Assembly (NCBI GenBank): GCA_020073615.1
Contig: JAIQEX010000063.1
Coordinates: 1-37,296, forward strand
DNA from: Terriglobia bacterium
GTDB lineage: Bacteria > Acidobacteriota > Terriglobia > Bryobacterales > Bryobacteraceae
DNA: 37,296 nt
Reading direction: 5' to 3'
Every line of letters starts with the position of its first letter. Position 1 is the first letter of the stretch. The notes under the pieces were generated by a model. It was not told the origin of the DNA. It saw only the letters and a program-made list of their open reading frames with translations, and searched no databases. Of this stretch, positions 13,402-22,661 are shown in pieces. A program made the translations under genes and the position numbers.

Positions 13402-16162
13402 TCAGCCCCACGAAGGCGTAGATGTTCAGGTCGATGCGGAACAGCAGCAGCGTCAGCAGCGCGCCGAACCCCGCCGAAGGCAGGCCCGAAAGAATGGTGA
13501 TGGGGTGGATGTAGCTCTCGTACAGAATGCCGAGCACGATGTACACCACGGCGATGGCGATGATCAACAGCACCCACAGGTTGCCCAGCGAGCTCTGGAA
13601 CGCCTTGGCGGCCCCCTGGAACTGCGTGCTGATGGAGGCCGGCAGGTCGCGGTCGGCGATCTCCTGAATGCGCGCCACCACATCGCCCAGCGAAGCCCCC
13701 GGCTTCAGGTTGAAGGAAATCGTCGCCGCGGGAAGCTGGCCGTAATGGTTGATGGTCTGCGGCCCGGTATCGGAAACGATTCCGGCCAGCGTGTCGAGCG
13801 GAATCAGGCGCCCGGCCGGGCTCTTGAAGTACAGGAGCGAAAGCGCGCGCGGGTCCGCCTGGTATTCCGGTTTCAGCTCCAGCAGCACTTTGTACTCGTT
13901 CACCGAGCCGTAGATGGTGGAGACCCAGCGCGGCCCATACGCGTCGTAGAGCGCGTTTTCGATCTGGTTGGCGTTGATCTGCATGGCCGCCGCCTTGTCG
14001 CGGTCGATGGTCAGATTCACCTGCGGAGTCGATACCGCCACGTCGCTGGCCACGTCGTCCACGCCGGGAACCTCGGCCACGCGCTTCTCCAGCTCCGCCG
14101 CCGCGGCGTACAGTTCGGCTTTGTCCGGCGTCTGCATGGAGAACTGGTACAGGCTCTTGGTCACCTTGCCGCCGATCCGTATGGTGGGCGGGTTCTGCAC
14201 GTAAATCTTCATCCCCGGGAAGTTCGCCAGCTTGGGCCGCACCGCTTTGATGATCTCGTCGACGCTCAGCGCCCGCTCGCGGCGCGGCTTCAGGTGCACC
14301 ACCAACTCGCCGTAATTCGGGCCGCCCAGCGTCGAGGCCGTGGTTCCGCCCACGCTGGCCATCAGCGAATCCACGTTGGGGTCCTTGGCCATTTCGTCGG
14401 CGATCTTCTTCTCGTACTCCACCATCTGGTAGTACGAAGTGCCCTGCGCGGCCTCCGTGTACACCTGCATCTGGTCGGTGTCCTGGTCCGGGATGAAGCC
14501 CTTGGGGATGGTCACGAACATGTACATGGTGGCCGCCAGCACCAGCGCCGAGACTCCCATGGTCACCGGCCGGTAGCGCAGCACCCATTGCAGCGACCGG
14601 TCGTAGACCCGCAGCATGCCGTCGAAGAACCGCTCCGTGGCGCGGTAGAACCAGCCGCGCTTCTGCTCCTGCGCCGCGCGCAGGAAGCGGCTGCACAGCA
14701 TGGGCGTCAAAGTCACCGAGACCACTCCCGAGATCAGAATGGCCACGCAGATGGTCACCGCGAATTCCTTGAACAGGCGGCCCAGCACGCCGCCCATGAA
14801 CAGCACCGGAATGAACACCGCGGCCAGCGACAGGGTCATGGATACGATGGTGAAGCCGATCTCGCCCGAGCCCCGCAGCGAGGCTGCCAGCGGCTGCTCG
14901 CCCTGTTCGATGTGGCGGACGATATTCTCCAGCATCACGATGGCGTCGTCCACCACGAACCCGATCGAAAGGATCAGGGCCATCATGGACAGATTGTCCA
15001 GGCTGTAGTTCAACAGGTACATCACCGCGAACGTGCCCACGATGGAGAACGGCAGCGCCAGGCTGGGAATGATGGTGGCCGACAGATTGCGCAGGAACAG
15101 GAAGATCACCATCACCACCAGCCCCAGCGTCAGCACCATGGTGAATTCCACATCCTTGTACGATTCGCGGATCGTCTCCGACCGGTCGTACAGAATGTCC
15201 ATGTGAACCGAAGGCGGCATCTCCTGGCGGAACACCGGCAGCAGGTTCTTGACCCCGTTGGTCACTTCGATGGTGTTGGTCCCGGGCTGCCGCTGAATGG
15301 CCAGCACGATCGAGCGGCTGTTGCCGCGGTGCGTGTAGAACCACGACGCCGTCTTGTCGTCTTCCACGCTGTCGATGATGGTTCCCAATTCCTCCAGCCG
15401 TACCGGTGAGCCCGCGCGGTAAGCCACCACCAGCGGACGGTACTGCGCAGCGGTCAGCAGTTGCCCGCTGGCCTGCAAAGTGAAGGCGCGCTGCGGGCCG
15501 ATGATAGAGCCCGTGGGCAGGTTGACGTTCCACGCTTTCAGCGCGGTCTCGATCTCGTTGATGCCGATCTGCCGCGAGGCCAGCGCGTGCGGGTCCATCT
15601 GCACGTGCACGGCGTACTTCTGCGCGCCCAGCACCTGCACCTGCGCCACGCCCGAGATCATGGAAATCCGCTGCGCCACGCGCGTCTCGGCGTATTCATC
15701 GAGGGTGTAAAGCGGCAGGGTCGGCGAGGTCATCGCCAGGTACAGCACCGGCTGATCGGCGGGATTCACCTTGGTGAAGGTGGGCGGTGTGGGCATGTTC
15801 GGCGGCAGCAGGCGCGATGCCTGGGTAATCGCCGCCTGTACGTCCACCGCCGCGCCGTCAAGCTTGCGCGCCAGGTCGAACTCCAAAGTGACCTGCGTGT
15901 TGCCGAGGGAATTCGAAGACGTCATCGAGCTCAGCCCGGCGATGGTGGAGAACTGGTTTTCGAGCGGCGTCGCCACCGCCGCCGCCATGGTCTCCGGACT
16001 GGCGCCGGGAAGGCTCGCCGTCACCAGCAGCGTCGGCAGATCCACGTTGGGCAGGTCGCTCACCGGCAGTTCCCGGTAGGCTACCGTGCCGAACAGCGCG
16101 ATGGCCGCCATCAGCAGGCTGGTGGCGATCGGTCTTTCGATAAAGGTCTGGGAGATGTTCAT
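13034..16162 (-). CDS. RND multidrug efflux pump subunit, MdtC-like (second of tandem pair)
   Basis: A 1042-residue inner-membrane proton-driven transporter of the HAE1/AcrB family. It has the canonical N-terminus (NISQTFIERPIATSLLMAAIALFG), two periplasmic porter loops, twelve expected membrane helices and the TM4 proton-relay pair in GFVVDDAIVMLENIVRHIE. A second halves-repeat ends with [22 protein letters not shown] and a basic tail [15 protein letters not shown]. The start is 3 nt after the stop of the upstream RND gene, with GGGAG in the end of that gene as ribosome site. Together with the paralogue and the fusion protein it is expected to form an MdtABC-like heteromeric pump; no outer-membrane factor is encoded here. 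Its 3' end is the sequence duplicated downstream as copies A and B. Confidence 0.93.
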   Translation of the reverse strand: MNISQTFIERPIATSLLMAAIALFGTVAYRELPVSDLPNVDLPTLLVTASLPGASPETMAAAVATPLENQFSTIAGLSSMTSSNSLGNTQVTLEFDLARKLDGAAVDVQAAITQASRLLPPNMPTPPTFTKVNPADQPVLYLAMTSPTLPLYTLDEYAETRVAQRISMISGVAQVQVLGAQKYAVHVQMDPHALASRQIGINEIETALKAWNVNLPTGSIIGPQRAFTLQASGQLLTAAQYRPLVVAYRAGSPVRLEELGTIIDSVEDDKTASWFYTHRGNSRSIVLAIQRQPGTNTIEVTNGVKNLLPVFRQEMPPSVHMDILYDRSETIRESYKDVEFTMVLTLGLVVMVIFLFLRNLSATIIPSLALPFSIVGTFAVMYLLNYSLDNLSMMALILSIGFVVDDAIVMLENIVRHIEQGEQPLAASLRGSGEIGFTIVSMTLSLAAVFIPVLFMGGVLGRLFKEFAVTICVAILISGVVSVTLTPMLCSRFLRAAQEQKRGWFYRATERFFDGMLRVYDRSLQWVLRYRPVTMGVSALVLAATMYMFVTIPKGFIPDQDTDQMQVYTEAAQGTSYYQMVEYEKKIADEMAKDPNVDSLMASVGGTTASTLGGPNYGELVVHLKPRRERALSVDEIIKAVRPKLANFPGMKIYVQNPPTIRIGGKVTKSLYQFSMQTPDKAELYAAAAELEKRVAEVPGVDDVASDVAVSTPQVNLTIDRDKAAAMQINANQIENALYDAYGPRWVSTIYGSVNEYKVLLELKPEYQADPRALSLLYFKSPAGRLIPLDTLAGIVSDTGPQTINHYGQLPAATISFNLKPGASLGDVVARIQEIADRDLPASISTQFQGAAKAFQSSLGNLWVLLIIAIAVVYIVLGILYESYIHPITILSGLPSAGFGALLTLLLFRIDLNIYAFVGLIMLIGIVEKNAIMQIDFALEAERQHHLPPRKAIYEGCLIRFRPIMMTTMAALLGAVPIALGYGAGGEARRPLGLVVVGGLLFSQLVTLYLTPVFYTYMAALQERVQAWRRGGKRVEEEVAVG

Positions 16163-16165
16163 CGG

Positions 16166-19100
16166 TCAGTCTCCCGCCTGCATGGCGGGGGCCAGGGTCT
16201 GCTTGGGCGATTTCCACGCCTTCCACCGCTCCACAATTGCCGCCATATACGTATAAACCACCGGGGTCAGGTAAAGGGTCATGAACTGGGAAAACGCCAG
16301 GCCGCCCACTACCGCCATGCCCAGCGGCTTGCGCGCTTCGCCGCCGGCGCCGTAACCGAGCGCGATGGGCAGACCGCCCAGCAGTGCCGCCATGGTGGTC
16401 ATCATGATGGGCCGGAAGCGGATCAGGCAGCCTTCGTGAATCGCATCGGCCGGCGACTTGTGTTCCTTGCGCTCGGCCTCGAGCGCGAAGTCGATCTGCA
16501 TAATGGCGTTCTTCTTCACGATGCCGATCAGCATGATCAGCCCCACAAAGGAATAGATGCTCAGCTCCACCTTGAACAGCAGCAGCGTCAGCAGCGCGCC
16601 GAAACCCGCCGAAGGCAGCCCCGAAAGAATCGTCAGCGGGTGTACATAGCTCTCGTACAGCACGCCCAGCACGATATACACCACGGCGATGGCCACGATC
16701 AGCAGGATGCCCATGTTCTTCATGGAATCCTGGAAGACTTTGGCCGTGCCCTGGAACGTGCCCGTAATGTTGGCCGGCAGGGTCGCGCGGGCGGCGTCCT
16801 CGATGGCCGCCGTGGCCTGCCCCAGCGAGGTCCCCGGCTTCAGCGCGAAGGAAATCGTCACCGACGGCAGTTGGCCGGAATGCGGAATACTCTGCGGTCC
16901 CGCGTCGGTCACCAGGTTGGCCACCGCATTCAGCGGCACCAGTTGGTCCGTGGCCGACTTCAGATAGATCATCTTCAGCCCGTCGGTATGCTCCTGGTAC
17001 TGCGGCAGCATCTCCAGCAGCACGCGGTATTGATTGGTCGGGGAGTAGATGGTGGAGGCCAGTTGCGGCCCGAAGGCGTCGTACAGCGCGCTCGAGACAT
17101 TGATCCAGTTCAGATTCAGGGCCGCCGCCCGGTCCCGGTCCAGGATGATGTTCACCCGCGGGTTCTTGATCTGCAGGTCGCTCGACACTTCCTGCAGTCC
17201 CGGCAGGCGCGCTACGGCGCGCTCCAGTTTCGGCGCCTCCGCGTACAGTTGCTCGGTGTCCGGTCCGTAGAGCGTGAAGTCGTAACTGCTCTTGGACATG
17301 CGCCCGCCCACGCGAATCGCCTGCGGAATGGAGATGAACGCCCGCAGCCCGGGGAAGCCGGTCACTTTGGGCCGCAACCGGTTGACGATGTCCACCACGG
17401 TCGCCTCCCGCTGCCGGCGCGGCTTCAAATTCACCATCAGGCGGCCGGTGTTGGCCGAACCTCCGTAGCCGCCGCCGGTCGAGGAGTAGAAGCTCTCCAC
17501 GTCCGGATCCTGCACCACGATCTGCGCAATGCGGTTCTGGTACTGGATCATCTGGTAATACGAGGTGCCCTGCGCGGCCTCGGTCTGCACGAAGAAGTTG
17601 TCGTTATCGGTGTCCGGAATGAAGCCCTTGGGGACCACTACGTACAAATATCCCGTGGTCGCAAGCACCACCAGGAATACCGCCAGCATTACCGGGCGGT
17701 GGCACAGCACCCAGCGCAGGGTCACGCCGTACACCGCCAGCATGCCGTCGAACACCCGCTCCAGCGCGCGGTACAGGAAACCATGGCCGGTGTGCGTGGC
17801 GCTGCGCAGGAAACGGCTGCACAGCATCGGCGTCAGGCTGATCGAGACCATCCCCGAAATCAGGATGGCCGCGCAGATGGTCACCGCGAATTCCCGGAAC
17901 AGCCGGCCCAGAATGCCCGCCATGAACAGAATCGGAATGAACACGGCGGCCAGCGAGAGCGTCATGGAGACGATCGTGAAGCCGATCTCCTTGGAGCCGG
18001 CCAGCGCGGCCGCGTAGGGCTTTTCGCCGTGCTCGATGTGCCGCACGATGTTTTCCAGCATCACGATGGCGTCGTCCACCACGAAGCCGATCGACAGGAT
18101 CAGCGCCATCATGGAAATGTTGTTGATGCTGAAGTCCAGCAGGTACATCACCGCAAAAGTGCCCACGATGGAAAACGGCAGCGCCATCGCGGGAATCATG
18201 GTGGCCGAGAAGTTGCGCAGGAACAGGAAGATCACCAGGATCACCAGGGCGAGGGTGGCCATCATGGTGAACTGGATGTCCTGGAACGCTTCGCGAATGT
18301 TCTTGGAGCGGTCGCCGCGGATCGATAGATGCACCGTGGGCGGCATCTGCGCCTGGAAAAACGGCAGCAGCCGCTTGACGTTATCGGTCACCTCGATGGT
18401 GTTGCTGCCCGGCTGGCGCATTACCGCCAGGCTGACGCCGCGCGTGCCCTCGCGGCCCCACTCGCCGCCGTAGATCCGCGAGTAGTTCTTGTCGTCCTCC
18501 ACGCTGTCGATCACGTTGGCCACTTCGCGCAGCCGCACCGGCGCGCCGTTCTTGTACGCCACGATCAGCGGCCGGTATTCCCGGGCCCGCATGAGCTGCC
18601 CGTTGACCTGCACGTTGTAGGAGGTGTGCGGTCCGTCGAGCGTCCCCGTCGGCAGGTTCACGTTCCAGTTCTTCAGCGCGGCATCCACTTCGTTCAGCCC
18701 GATGCCGCGCGCCGCCAGTTTGTTGGGGTCCACCTGCACGCGCACGGCGTACTTGGCGGAGCCGTACACCTGCACCTGGGCCACACCTTCCACCATGGAG
18801 ATGCGCTGCGCCACCATGCTCTCGGCATATTCGTCCAGGTCGGAGAGCCGCAGCGTGGGCGACGTCAGAAACAGGCTGATGATGGGCGAGTCTCCCGGGT
18901 TCACCTTGCGGAACGAAGGCGGCGTGGGCATCCCCGGCGGCAACAGCGGCATGGCCTCGGCAATGGCCGTCTCCACGTCGACGGTGGCGCCGTCGATGTC
19001 GCGGCCCAAATTGAATTGCAGGGTGATGTTGGTCGAGCCCTGGCCGCTGTTGGAGATCATCGAGTCCAGGCCCGCGATGCTCGTGAACTGCCGTTCGAGC

Positions 19101-19297
19101 GGCGTCGCCACGGCCGACGCCATGGTGTCCGGATTGGCCCCCGGCAGGCTGGCCGAGACCGTCAGCGTGGGGTAGTCCACCTGCGGAAGGTCGCTCACCG
19201 AAAGGGCCCGGTACGCGATGACGCCGAACAGGGCGATACCGGCCATGATCAAGCTGGTGGCAATCGGCCGCCGGATGAAATTTTCGGAAATATTCAC
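16166..19297 (-). CDS. RND multidrug efflux pump subunit, MdtB-like (first of tandem pair)
   Basis: A 1043-residue HAE1-family transporter beginning NISENFIRRPIATSLIMAGIALFGV. It has the same two-fold architecture as the downstream paralogue and keeps GFVVDDAIVMLENIVRHIE in TM4. Porter-domain motifs such as LPQVDYPTLTVSASLPGANPD and FKVELS/YSFVGLIMLIGIVKKNAIM are present. It ends in a short cytoplasmic tail SPKQTLAPAMQAGD, different from the tail of the paralogue. Two non-identical RND genes following one fusion-protein gene is the mdtABC / mexPQ-like layout, in which B and C form a mixed trimer. The gene begins 24 bp after the fusion protein's stop. It is not the source of the duplicated gene ends: its C-terminal region (KSPADAIHEGC) differs clearly from them. 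Confidence 0.93.
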   Translation of the reverse strand: MNISENFIRRPIATSLIMAGIALFGVIAYRALSVSDLPQVDYPTLTVSASLPGANPDTMASAVATPLERQFTSIAGLDSMISNSGQGSTNITLQFNLGRDIDGATVDVETAIAEAMPLLPPGMPTPPSFRKVNPGDSPIISLFLTSPTLRLSDLDEYAESMVAQRISMVEGVAQVQVYGSAKYAVRVQVDPNKLAARGIGLNEVDAALKNWNVNLPTGTLDGPHTSYNVQVNGQLMRAREYRPLIVAYKNGAPVRLREVANVIDSVEDDKNYSRIYGGEWGREGTRGVSLAVMRQPGSNTIEVTDNVKRLLPFFQAQMPPTVHLSIRGDRSKNIREAFQDIQFTMMATLALVILVIFLFLRNFSATMIPAMALPFSIVGTFAVMYLLDFSINNISMMALILSIGFVVDDAIVMLENIVRHIEHGEKPYAAALAGSKEIGFTIVSMTLSLAAVFIPILFMAGILGRLFREFAVTICAAILISGMVSISLTPMLCSRFLRSATHTGHGFLYRALERVFDGMLAVYGVTLRWVLCHRPVMLAVFLVVLATTGYLYVVVPKGFIPDTDNDNFFVQTEAAQGTSYYQMIQYQNRIAQIVVQDPDVESFYSSTGGGYGGSANTGRLMVNLKPRRQREATVVDIVNRLRPKVTGFPGLRAFISIPQAIRVGGRMSKSSYDFTLYGPDTEQLYAEAPKLERAVARLPGLQEVSSDLQIKNPRVNIILDRDRAAALNLNWINVSSALYDAFGPQLASTIYSPTNQYRVLLEMLPQYQEHTDGLKMIYLKSATDQLVPLNAVANLVTDAGPQSIPHSGQLPSVTISFALKPGTSLGQATAAIEDAARATLPANITGTFQGTAKVFQDSMKNMGILLIVAIAVVYIVLGVLYESYVHPLTILSGLPSAGFGALLTLLLFKVELSIYSFVGLIMLIGIVKKNAIMQIDFALEAERKEHKSPADAIHEGCLIRFRPIMMTTMAALLGGLPIALGYGAGGEARKPLGMAVVGGLAFSQFMTLYLTPVVYTYMAAIVERWKAWKSPKQTLAPAMQAGD

Positions 19298-19321
19298 GAG
19301 CCGCCCCCCCCGGTTCCCGCG

Positions 19322-20632
19322 CTAGCTCTGCGGCCGCCCCTTGCGCCCGCCTTCGCCCGACGGCGCTCCCCGCCCGTCGCGCACCAGCACCCGCGTCGTC
19401 CCCGGCGCCAGCCGCAACTGTCCTTCGGTCACCACCGTCTCCCCCGGCTCCAGCCCCGATTCCACCACCATGTCCTGGTCCACCCGGGCGCCGGTGGTCA
19501 CCGGCCGCGCTTCCACCGTGCGGTCCGCCTTCACCACGTAGATGAACGACCCGTTCTGCCCGCTCTGAATGGCCTGGTTCGGCACCACCACGGCATTATT
19601 CTGCGTGGTGAGCCGCAGCGTCACGCGCACAAACTGCCCCGGCCAGAGCTTGTGATCGGCATTGCCAAACGTGCCCTTCAGCTTGATCGTGCCCGTGGTC
19701 ATGTCCACCGCGTTGTCCACGAAGGTCAGCGTGCCGCTCTCCTCCCCCCCGGGATCGTCCTGCGGCCGCGCCCGCACCGTCAGCTTGCCGGCCGCCATGT
19801 AGCGTTTGATGGCCGGCAGTTGCGCCTCCGGCACCGCAAAAGTCACATAAATGGGCGACACTTCGTTGATGGTCATCAGGTCCATACTGTTGGCCATCAC
19901 CACGTTGCCCTGCTTCACCGTCAGGTTGCCGGTGCGCCCGTCGATGGGCGAGCGGATCTCCGTGTAGCTGAGCTGCACCCGCGCGTTCTCCACCGCCGCC
20001 TGGCTGGCGCCGATTCCCGCCTTCGCACTGGCGATGGCGGCATTGTCCGCCACTACCGCCTGCGCCACCGCGTCGGCATTGGCGCGCAATTGCTCGGCCT
20101 GGTCGCGCGAGACGATCTTGTCCTGGAACAACCGGGCGTAGCGCACGGCCTGCGATTCGGCGTACTTGGCCTGTGCCGCGTCGCGCGCCAGGTTTGCCTC
20201 CGCCTGGCCCAGTGCCGCCTCGTCGCGCGCCACATTGGCAATCGCCTGGTTGAGCGCCGCCTCCAGCGGCCGCCGGTCGATCGTGAAAAGGAGGTCGCCC
20301 TTCCTGACGAAATCCCCTTCTTTGAAATTCACGCGGATCAACTGGCCCCCCACCTGGGCTTTCACCGTGATCGTGGAATAGGCTTCCACATTGCCGATGA
20401 CCTGGACCTCCACCGGCACGTTCTTCTGTGCGGCCATCGCCACCGTCACCGGAACGTCCCCGCCGGCCCCCTTCTTTCCCCCTTTACCCCCACCCGGCGC
20501 GGCCGAGGTGATGGCTCCGGAATTGGTACAAGCGGTCAGACACAAGAATCCGGCTATCGCGGCAACCAACAGAATCCAAAAGGCTTGGTATCCAGAGCGG
20601 CCAGCGCACCCGGGTGCGGCATGTTTGGGCAT
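19322..20632 (-). CDS. Periplasmic membrane-fusion lipoprotein of RND efflux system (MdtA-like)
   Basis: A 436-residue HlyD/AcrA-family adaptor. The N-terminus is hydrophobic (residues 17-34) and ends in LCLTAC, a lipobox with acylated Cys35. A Gly/Lys-rich linker is followed by the barrel-sandwich and alpha-hairpin region (VQVIGNVEAYSTITVKAQVGGQL, then repeated heptads between about 130 and 220) and the second half-motif VRSPIDGRTG-like RSPIDGRTGNL. A beta-barrel and a membrane-proximal domain end at about 425, and the tail is basic (GGRKGRPQS). It couples the two RND proteins encoded downstream to an outer-membrane channel encoded elsewhere. It is the first gene of the operon; an inverted repeat at 20654-20669 lies just upstream. 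Confidence 0.92.
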   Translation of the reverse strand: MPKHAAPGCAGRSGYQAFWILLVAAIAGFLCLTACTNSGAITSAAPGGGKGGKKGAGGDVPVTVAMAAQKNVPVEVQVIGNVEAYSTITVKAQVGGQLIRVNFKEGDFVRKGDLLFTIDRRPLEAALNQAIANVARDEAALGQAEANLARDAAQAKYAESQAVRYARLFQDKIVSRDQAEQLRANADAVAQAVVADNAAIASAKAGIGASQAAVENARVQLSYTEIRSPIDGRTGNLTVKQGNVVMANSMDLMTINEVSPIYVTFAVPEAQLPAIKRYMAAGKLTVRARPQDDPGGEESGTLTFVDNAVDMTTGTIKLKGTFGNADHKLWPGQFVRVTLRLTTQNNAVVVPNQAIQSGQNGSFIYVVKADRTVEARPVTTGARVDQDMVVESGLEPGETVVTEGQLRLAPGTTRVLVRDGRGAPSGEGGRKGRPQS

Positions 20633-20653
20633 AAGACGTTCAAAGAATGGGCG

Positions 20654-20669
20654 TTAACGAACAGGTTAA
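20654..20669. promoter_or_regulatory. Inverted repeat TTAAC-N6-GTTAA upstream of efflux operon
   Basis: A perfect 5-6-5 palindrome 22-37 bp before the fusion-protein start, within the likely promoter region of the minus-strand operon. The size suits a TetR- or MarR-type operator, but no regulator gene is adjacent. Chance occurrence cannot be excluded. Confidence 0.35.
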
Positions 20670-20723
20670 TGTTACGCGCCGTCCCGTGCAAGGACCCCCA
20701 AATGCGGAGATTTTGGAACTTTT

Positions 20724-20954
20724 TCAAAGCTTGGGTTTGGGAGGCGGCAGTTCGCGCGCCGTCACTGGGTCGGAGAATCCGGCGCGGTTATGGCTGCCGT
20801 CGCAGAACGGCTTGTTGGCCGAGTGGCCGCACCGGCAAAGCGAAATCACGGTCCGCCCGGCCAGCCCGAAGGCCGTCCCGTTGGGGTCCAGAATCTCGAA
20901 TTCGCCCTCGATGCGGATCGGCCCATTGTGCTGGGGCGTGATCTTGGTAGGCAT
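20724..20954 (-). CDS. CDGSH iron-sulfur domain protein
   Basis: A 76-residue protein of the mitoNEET-type zf-CDGSH family. Residues 1-35 form a small beta region (MPTKITPQHNGPIRIEGEFE, LDPNG). The cluster motif follows as C-R-C-G-H-S-A-N-K-P-F-C-D-G-S-H, giving the three-Cys/one-His ligands of a redox-active [2Fe-2S] cluster. The C-terminus is proline rich. Short prokaryotic CDGSH proteins act in electron transfer or iron-sulfur handling; the partner is unknown. The frame is open a further 22 codons upstream to 21020, but those residues are low-quality and the start at 20954 gives the standard family length. It is a stand-alone gene running the same way as the efflux operon, 91 bp before that operon's first gene. 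Confidence 0.88.
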   Translation of the reverse strand: MPTKITPQHNGPIRIEGEFEILDPNGTAFGLAGRTVISLCRCGHSANKPFCDGSHNRAGFSDPVTARELPPPKPKL

Positions 20955-21054
20955 CAGTTGGGATCGTAGCACGTCAGGCGCCCGCGGTTTGCGCACCGCC
21001 TCCGGTGCGTCCACCACCATCCGGGAGGCCTACCTGGAGGCCTACCCCACCGGC

Positions 21055-21573
21055 CTAGAACGTGTACACCGGAGGCGTGATGCCCTTCAGTCGCAGATAC
21101 ACCTCGCATTGCGCGCGATGGTGCGCCACATGGACGAACATGTTCATGATCATGTCGCGCCCGTTCGCCACCGGCCGCCCCTCCCAATCCACCTTGAACT
21201 CGTCCTTCGCTAACTGCGCGTCCGTCAGCTTGGGCAGCACCTTCAGAACGTAATCGAACGACTGGTTGAGCCACTCGATGGCGACATCCCTGGTGATCTT
21301 CGCAGGCGGCCCGCTGTAGGGCAGTTTCTCGCCGCTCATCTGGTGGAAGCGCGAGAACAGCGATCCCGCGATGTGGATCATCTGCTGACCGAACGACATT
21401 TCCTCCGGGGTGGCCTTGAAGTCGTAGAACTCGGCGGGCATCTTCTCGGCGACCGCTATGGTGAACTGTTTGGAGATTTTCCAGTCCTTGAGAAAATCGT
21501 CCATGGGGAGCAGGTTGGCGGTTTGCGCGCTCAACGGCAGCGCGAGAATGGCGGCCATCGCAAAACGGTGCAT
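21055..21573 (-). CDS. Secreted DinB-fold protein
   Basis: 172 residues. A signal peptide (MHRFAMAAILALPLSAQTA) is followed by a four-helix DinB/YfiT-like domain. The metal-binding histidines expected in this fold are in QQMIHIAGSL (about H67) and in VAHHRAQCEVYLRLKG (H151/H152). The WEGRPVANGRD loop and the ending GITPPVY are typical of Solibacter DinB paralogues. DinB-fold proteins bind a divalent metal; some are thiol transferases, but the role of exported versions is unknown. The frame continues upstream through the divergent phosphatase gene. The start at 21573 is chosen because it gives a signal peptide and because TACAAT lies 6 nt before it, so the transcript may be leaderless. Confidence 0.82.
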   Translation of the reverse strand: MHRFAMAAILALPLSAQTANLLPMDDFLKDWKISKQFTIAVAEKMPAEFYDFKATPEEMSFGQQMIHIAGSLFSRFHQMSGEKLPYSGPPAKITRDVAIEWLNQSFDYVLKVLPKLTDAQLAKDEFKVDWEGRPVANGRDMIMNMFVHVAHHRAQCEVYLRLKGITPPVYTF

Positions 21574-21639
21574 GGATATATTGTAAGCGGGACCGGGCGC
21601 GGCGCCCCGGGTGCTCCCGTTGTTGCAGAATAGTATTCC

Positions 21640-22635
21640 ATGAACGAAGTTCAAACCGGCGACTTCCACCTCCAGTTGCTCGACCGGCGCCAGAAACTGG
21701 AGTCGGCGCGTGCCATGCGCCCCGACGTCTCCGAGGTCACCCGCCTGCTCCGCGAGGTCGATGCGGCCCTGGAGCGGATCGAAACCCGGACGTATGGTTT
21801 GTGCGCCGTCTGCCACGATCCGATCGAGCCGGACCGGCTGGCGGCCGATCCGCTTCTCACTTTCTGTCTCGACCATCTCAGCGCGGAGCAGAAGAGGGCG
21901 CTCCAGGAAGATCTCGATCTGGCCTCCCGCATCCAATCCACCCTGCTCCCCGAGCGCCACCTCCGCGCCGCCGGTTGGGAGGCCTGTTACCACTACGAGC
22001 CGGCGGGCCCGGTGAGCGGCGATTTCTGCGATCTGTTGCGGTCCGGCGCCGGCCTCTTCTTCCTCACCGGCGACGTCTCCGGAAAAGGCGTTGCCTCTTC
22101 CCTGCTCATGTCCCAGCTGCACGCGATTTTTCGCACTCTGCTCTCTCTGCAACTGCCCGTCCGCCAGCTTGTGGAGCGCGCCAACCGGCTTTTTTGCGCC
22201 AGTTCGCCGCCGTCGTCTTACGCCACCCTGGTGTGCGGCGAATGCTCGCCCGCGGGAGATGTGGAACTATGCATCGCAGGCCACTGCCCGCCCTTGTTGC
22301 TGCGGGACCAGGCGCGCCCGATCGATCCGACGGGACTCCCTCTCGGTCTGTTTTGCGAAGCCCGATATGACACGCTCCGGCTGCATATGGACGCGGGCGA
22401 TACCCTGGTTCTCTATACCGACGGCCTTACCGAAGCACGCAATCGCGCGGGCGAAGAGTACGGCGCGGAGCGGCTCTCCCGAACATTGACGCCGTGCCGC
22501 CACTCGCCGCCGGGCGACATGGTAGGCAAAGTCCTGGCCGAGCTGGCCGCCTTTCTGGCCGGCTCCGGCAAGACGGACGATCTGACGGTTTTCATCCTGC
22601 AGCGGCTACCGGCGGCCGTTCGGGGCAGCGCATAG
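21640..22635 (+). CDS. SpoIIE/RsbU-type serine phosphatase with N-terminal DksA-like zinc finger
   Basis: A 331-residue cytoplasmic protein. Residues 8-50 form a helical pair (RRQKLESAR, VTRLLREVDAALERIETRTYG) and residues 53-80 a DksA/TraR-type finger, C55-x2-C58-x17-C76-x2-H79. The fourth ligand is His, where DksA has Cys. From about 85 to the end lies a PP2C-like SpoIIE domain: LDLASRIQSTLLP, PVSGDFCDLL, LTGDVSGKGVASSLLMSQ, LYTDGLTEARN and GSGKTDDLTVFIL, with all metal-binding acidic residues present. Such phosphatases usually act on an anti-anti-sigma factor, but no SpoIIAA/RsbW partner is encoded here. The DksA-like part may tether the enzyme to another protein, or it may only sense zinc or redox state (inference). 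It is divergent from the DinB gene, 66 bp away. Confidence 0.88.
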   Translation: MNEVQTGDFHLQLLDRRQKLESARAMRPDVSEVTRLLREVDAALERIETRTYGLCAVCHDPIEPDRLAADPLLTFCLDHLSAEQKRALQEDLDLASRIQSTLLPERHLRAAGWEACYHYEPAGPVSGDFCDLLRSGAGLFFLTGDVSGKGVASSLLMSQLHAIFRTLLSLQLPVRQLVERANRLFCASSPPSSYATLVCGECSPAGDVELCIAGHCPPLLLRDQARPIDPTGLPLGLFCEARYDTLRLHMDAGDTLVLYTDGLTEARNRAGEEYGAERLSRTLTPCRHSPPGDMVGKVLAELAAFLAGSGKTDDLTVFILQRLPAAVRGSA

Positions 22636-22661
22636 AGCGACTCAGTTTCGACACGGCCTGT

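Noticed and set aside
12902-20941. Very long plus-strand open frames (800-950 codons) opposite the efflux genes
   Set aside because: They mirror the GC-rich third positions of the RND and fusion-protein genes on the other strand, have His/Arg/Gln-rich composition, and show no domain.
21574-22152. Extension of the DinB gene into the divergent phosphatase gene
   Set aside because: The added residues are the antisense of the phosphatase, and the start at 21573 gives a clean signal peptide.
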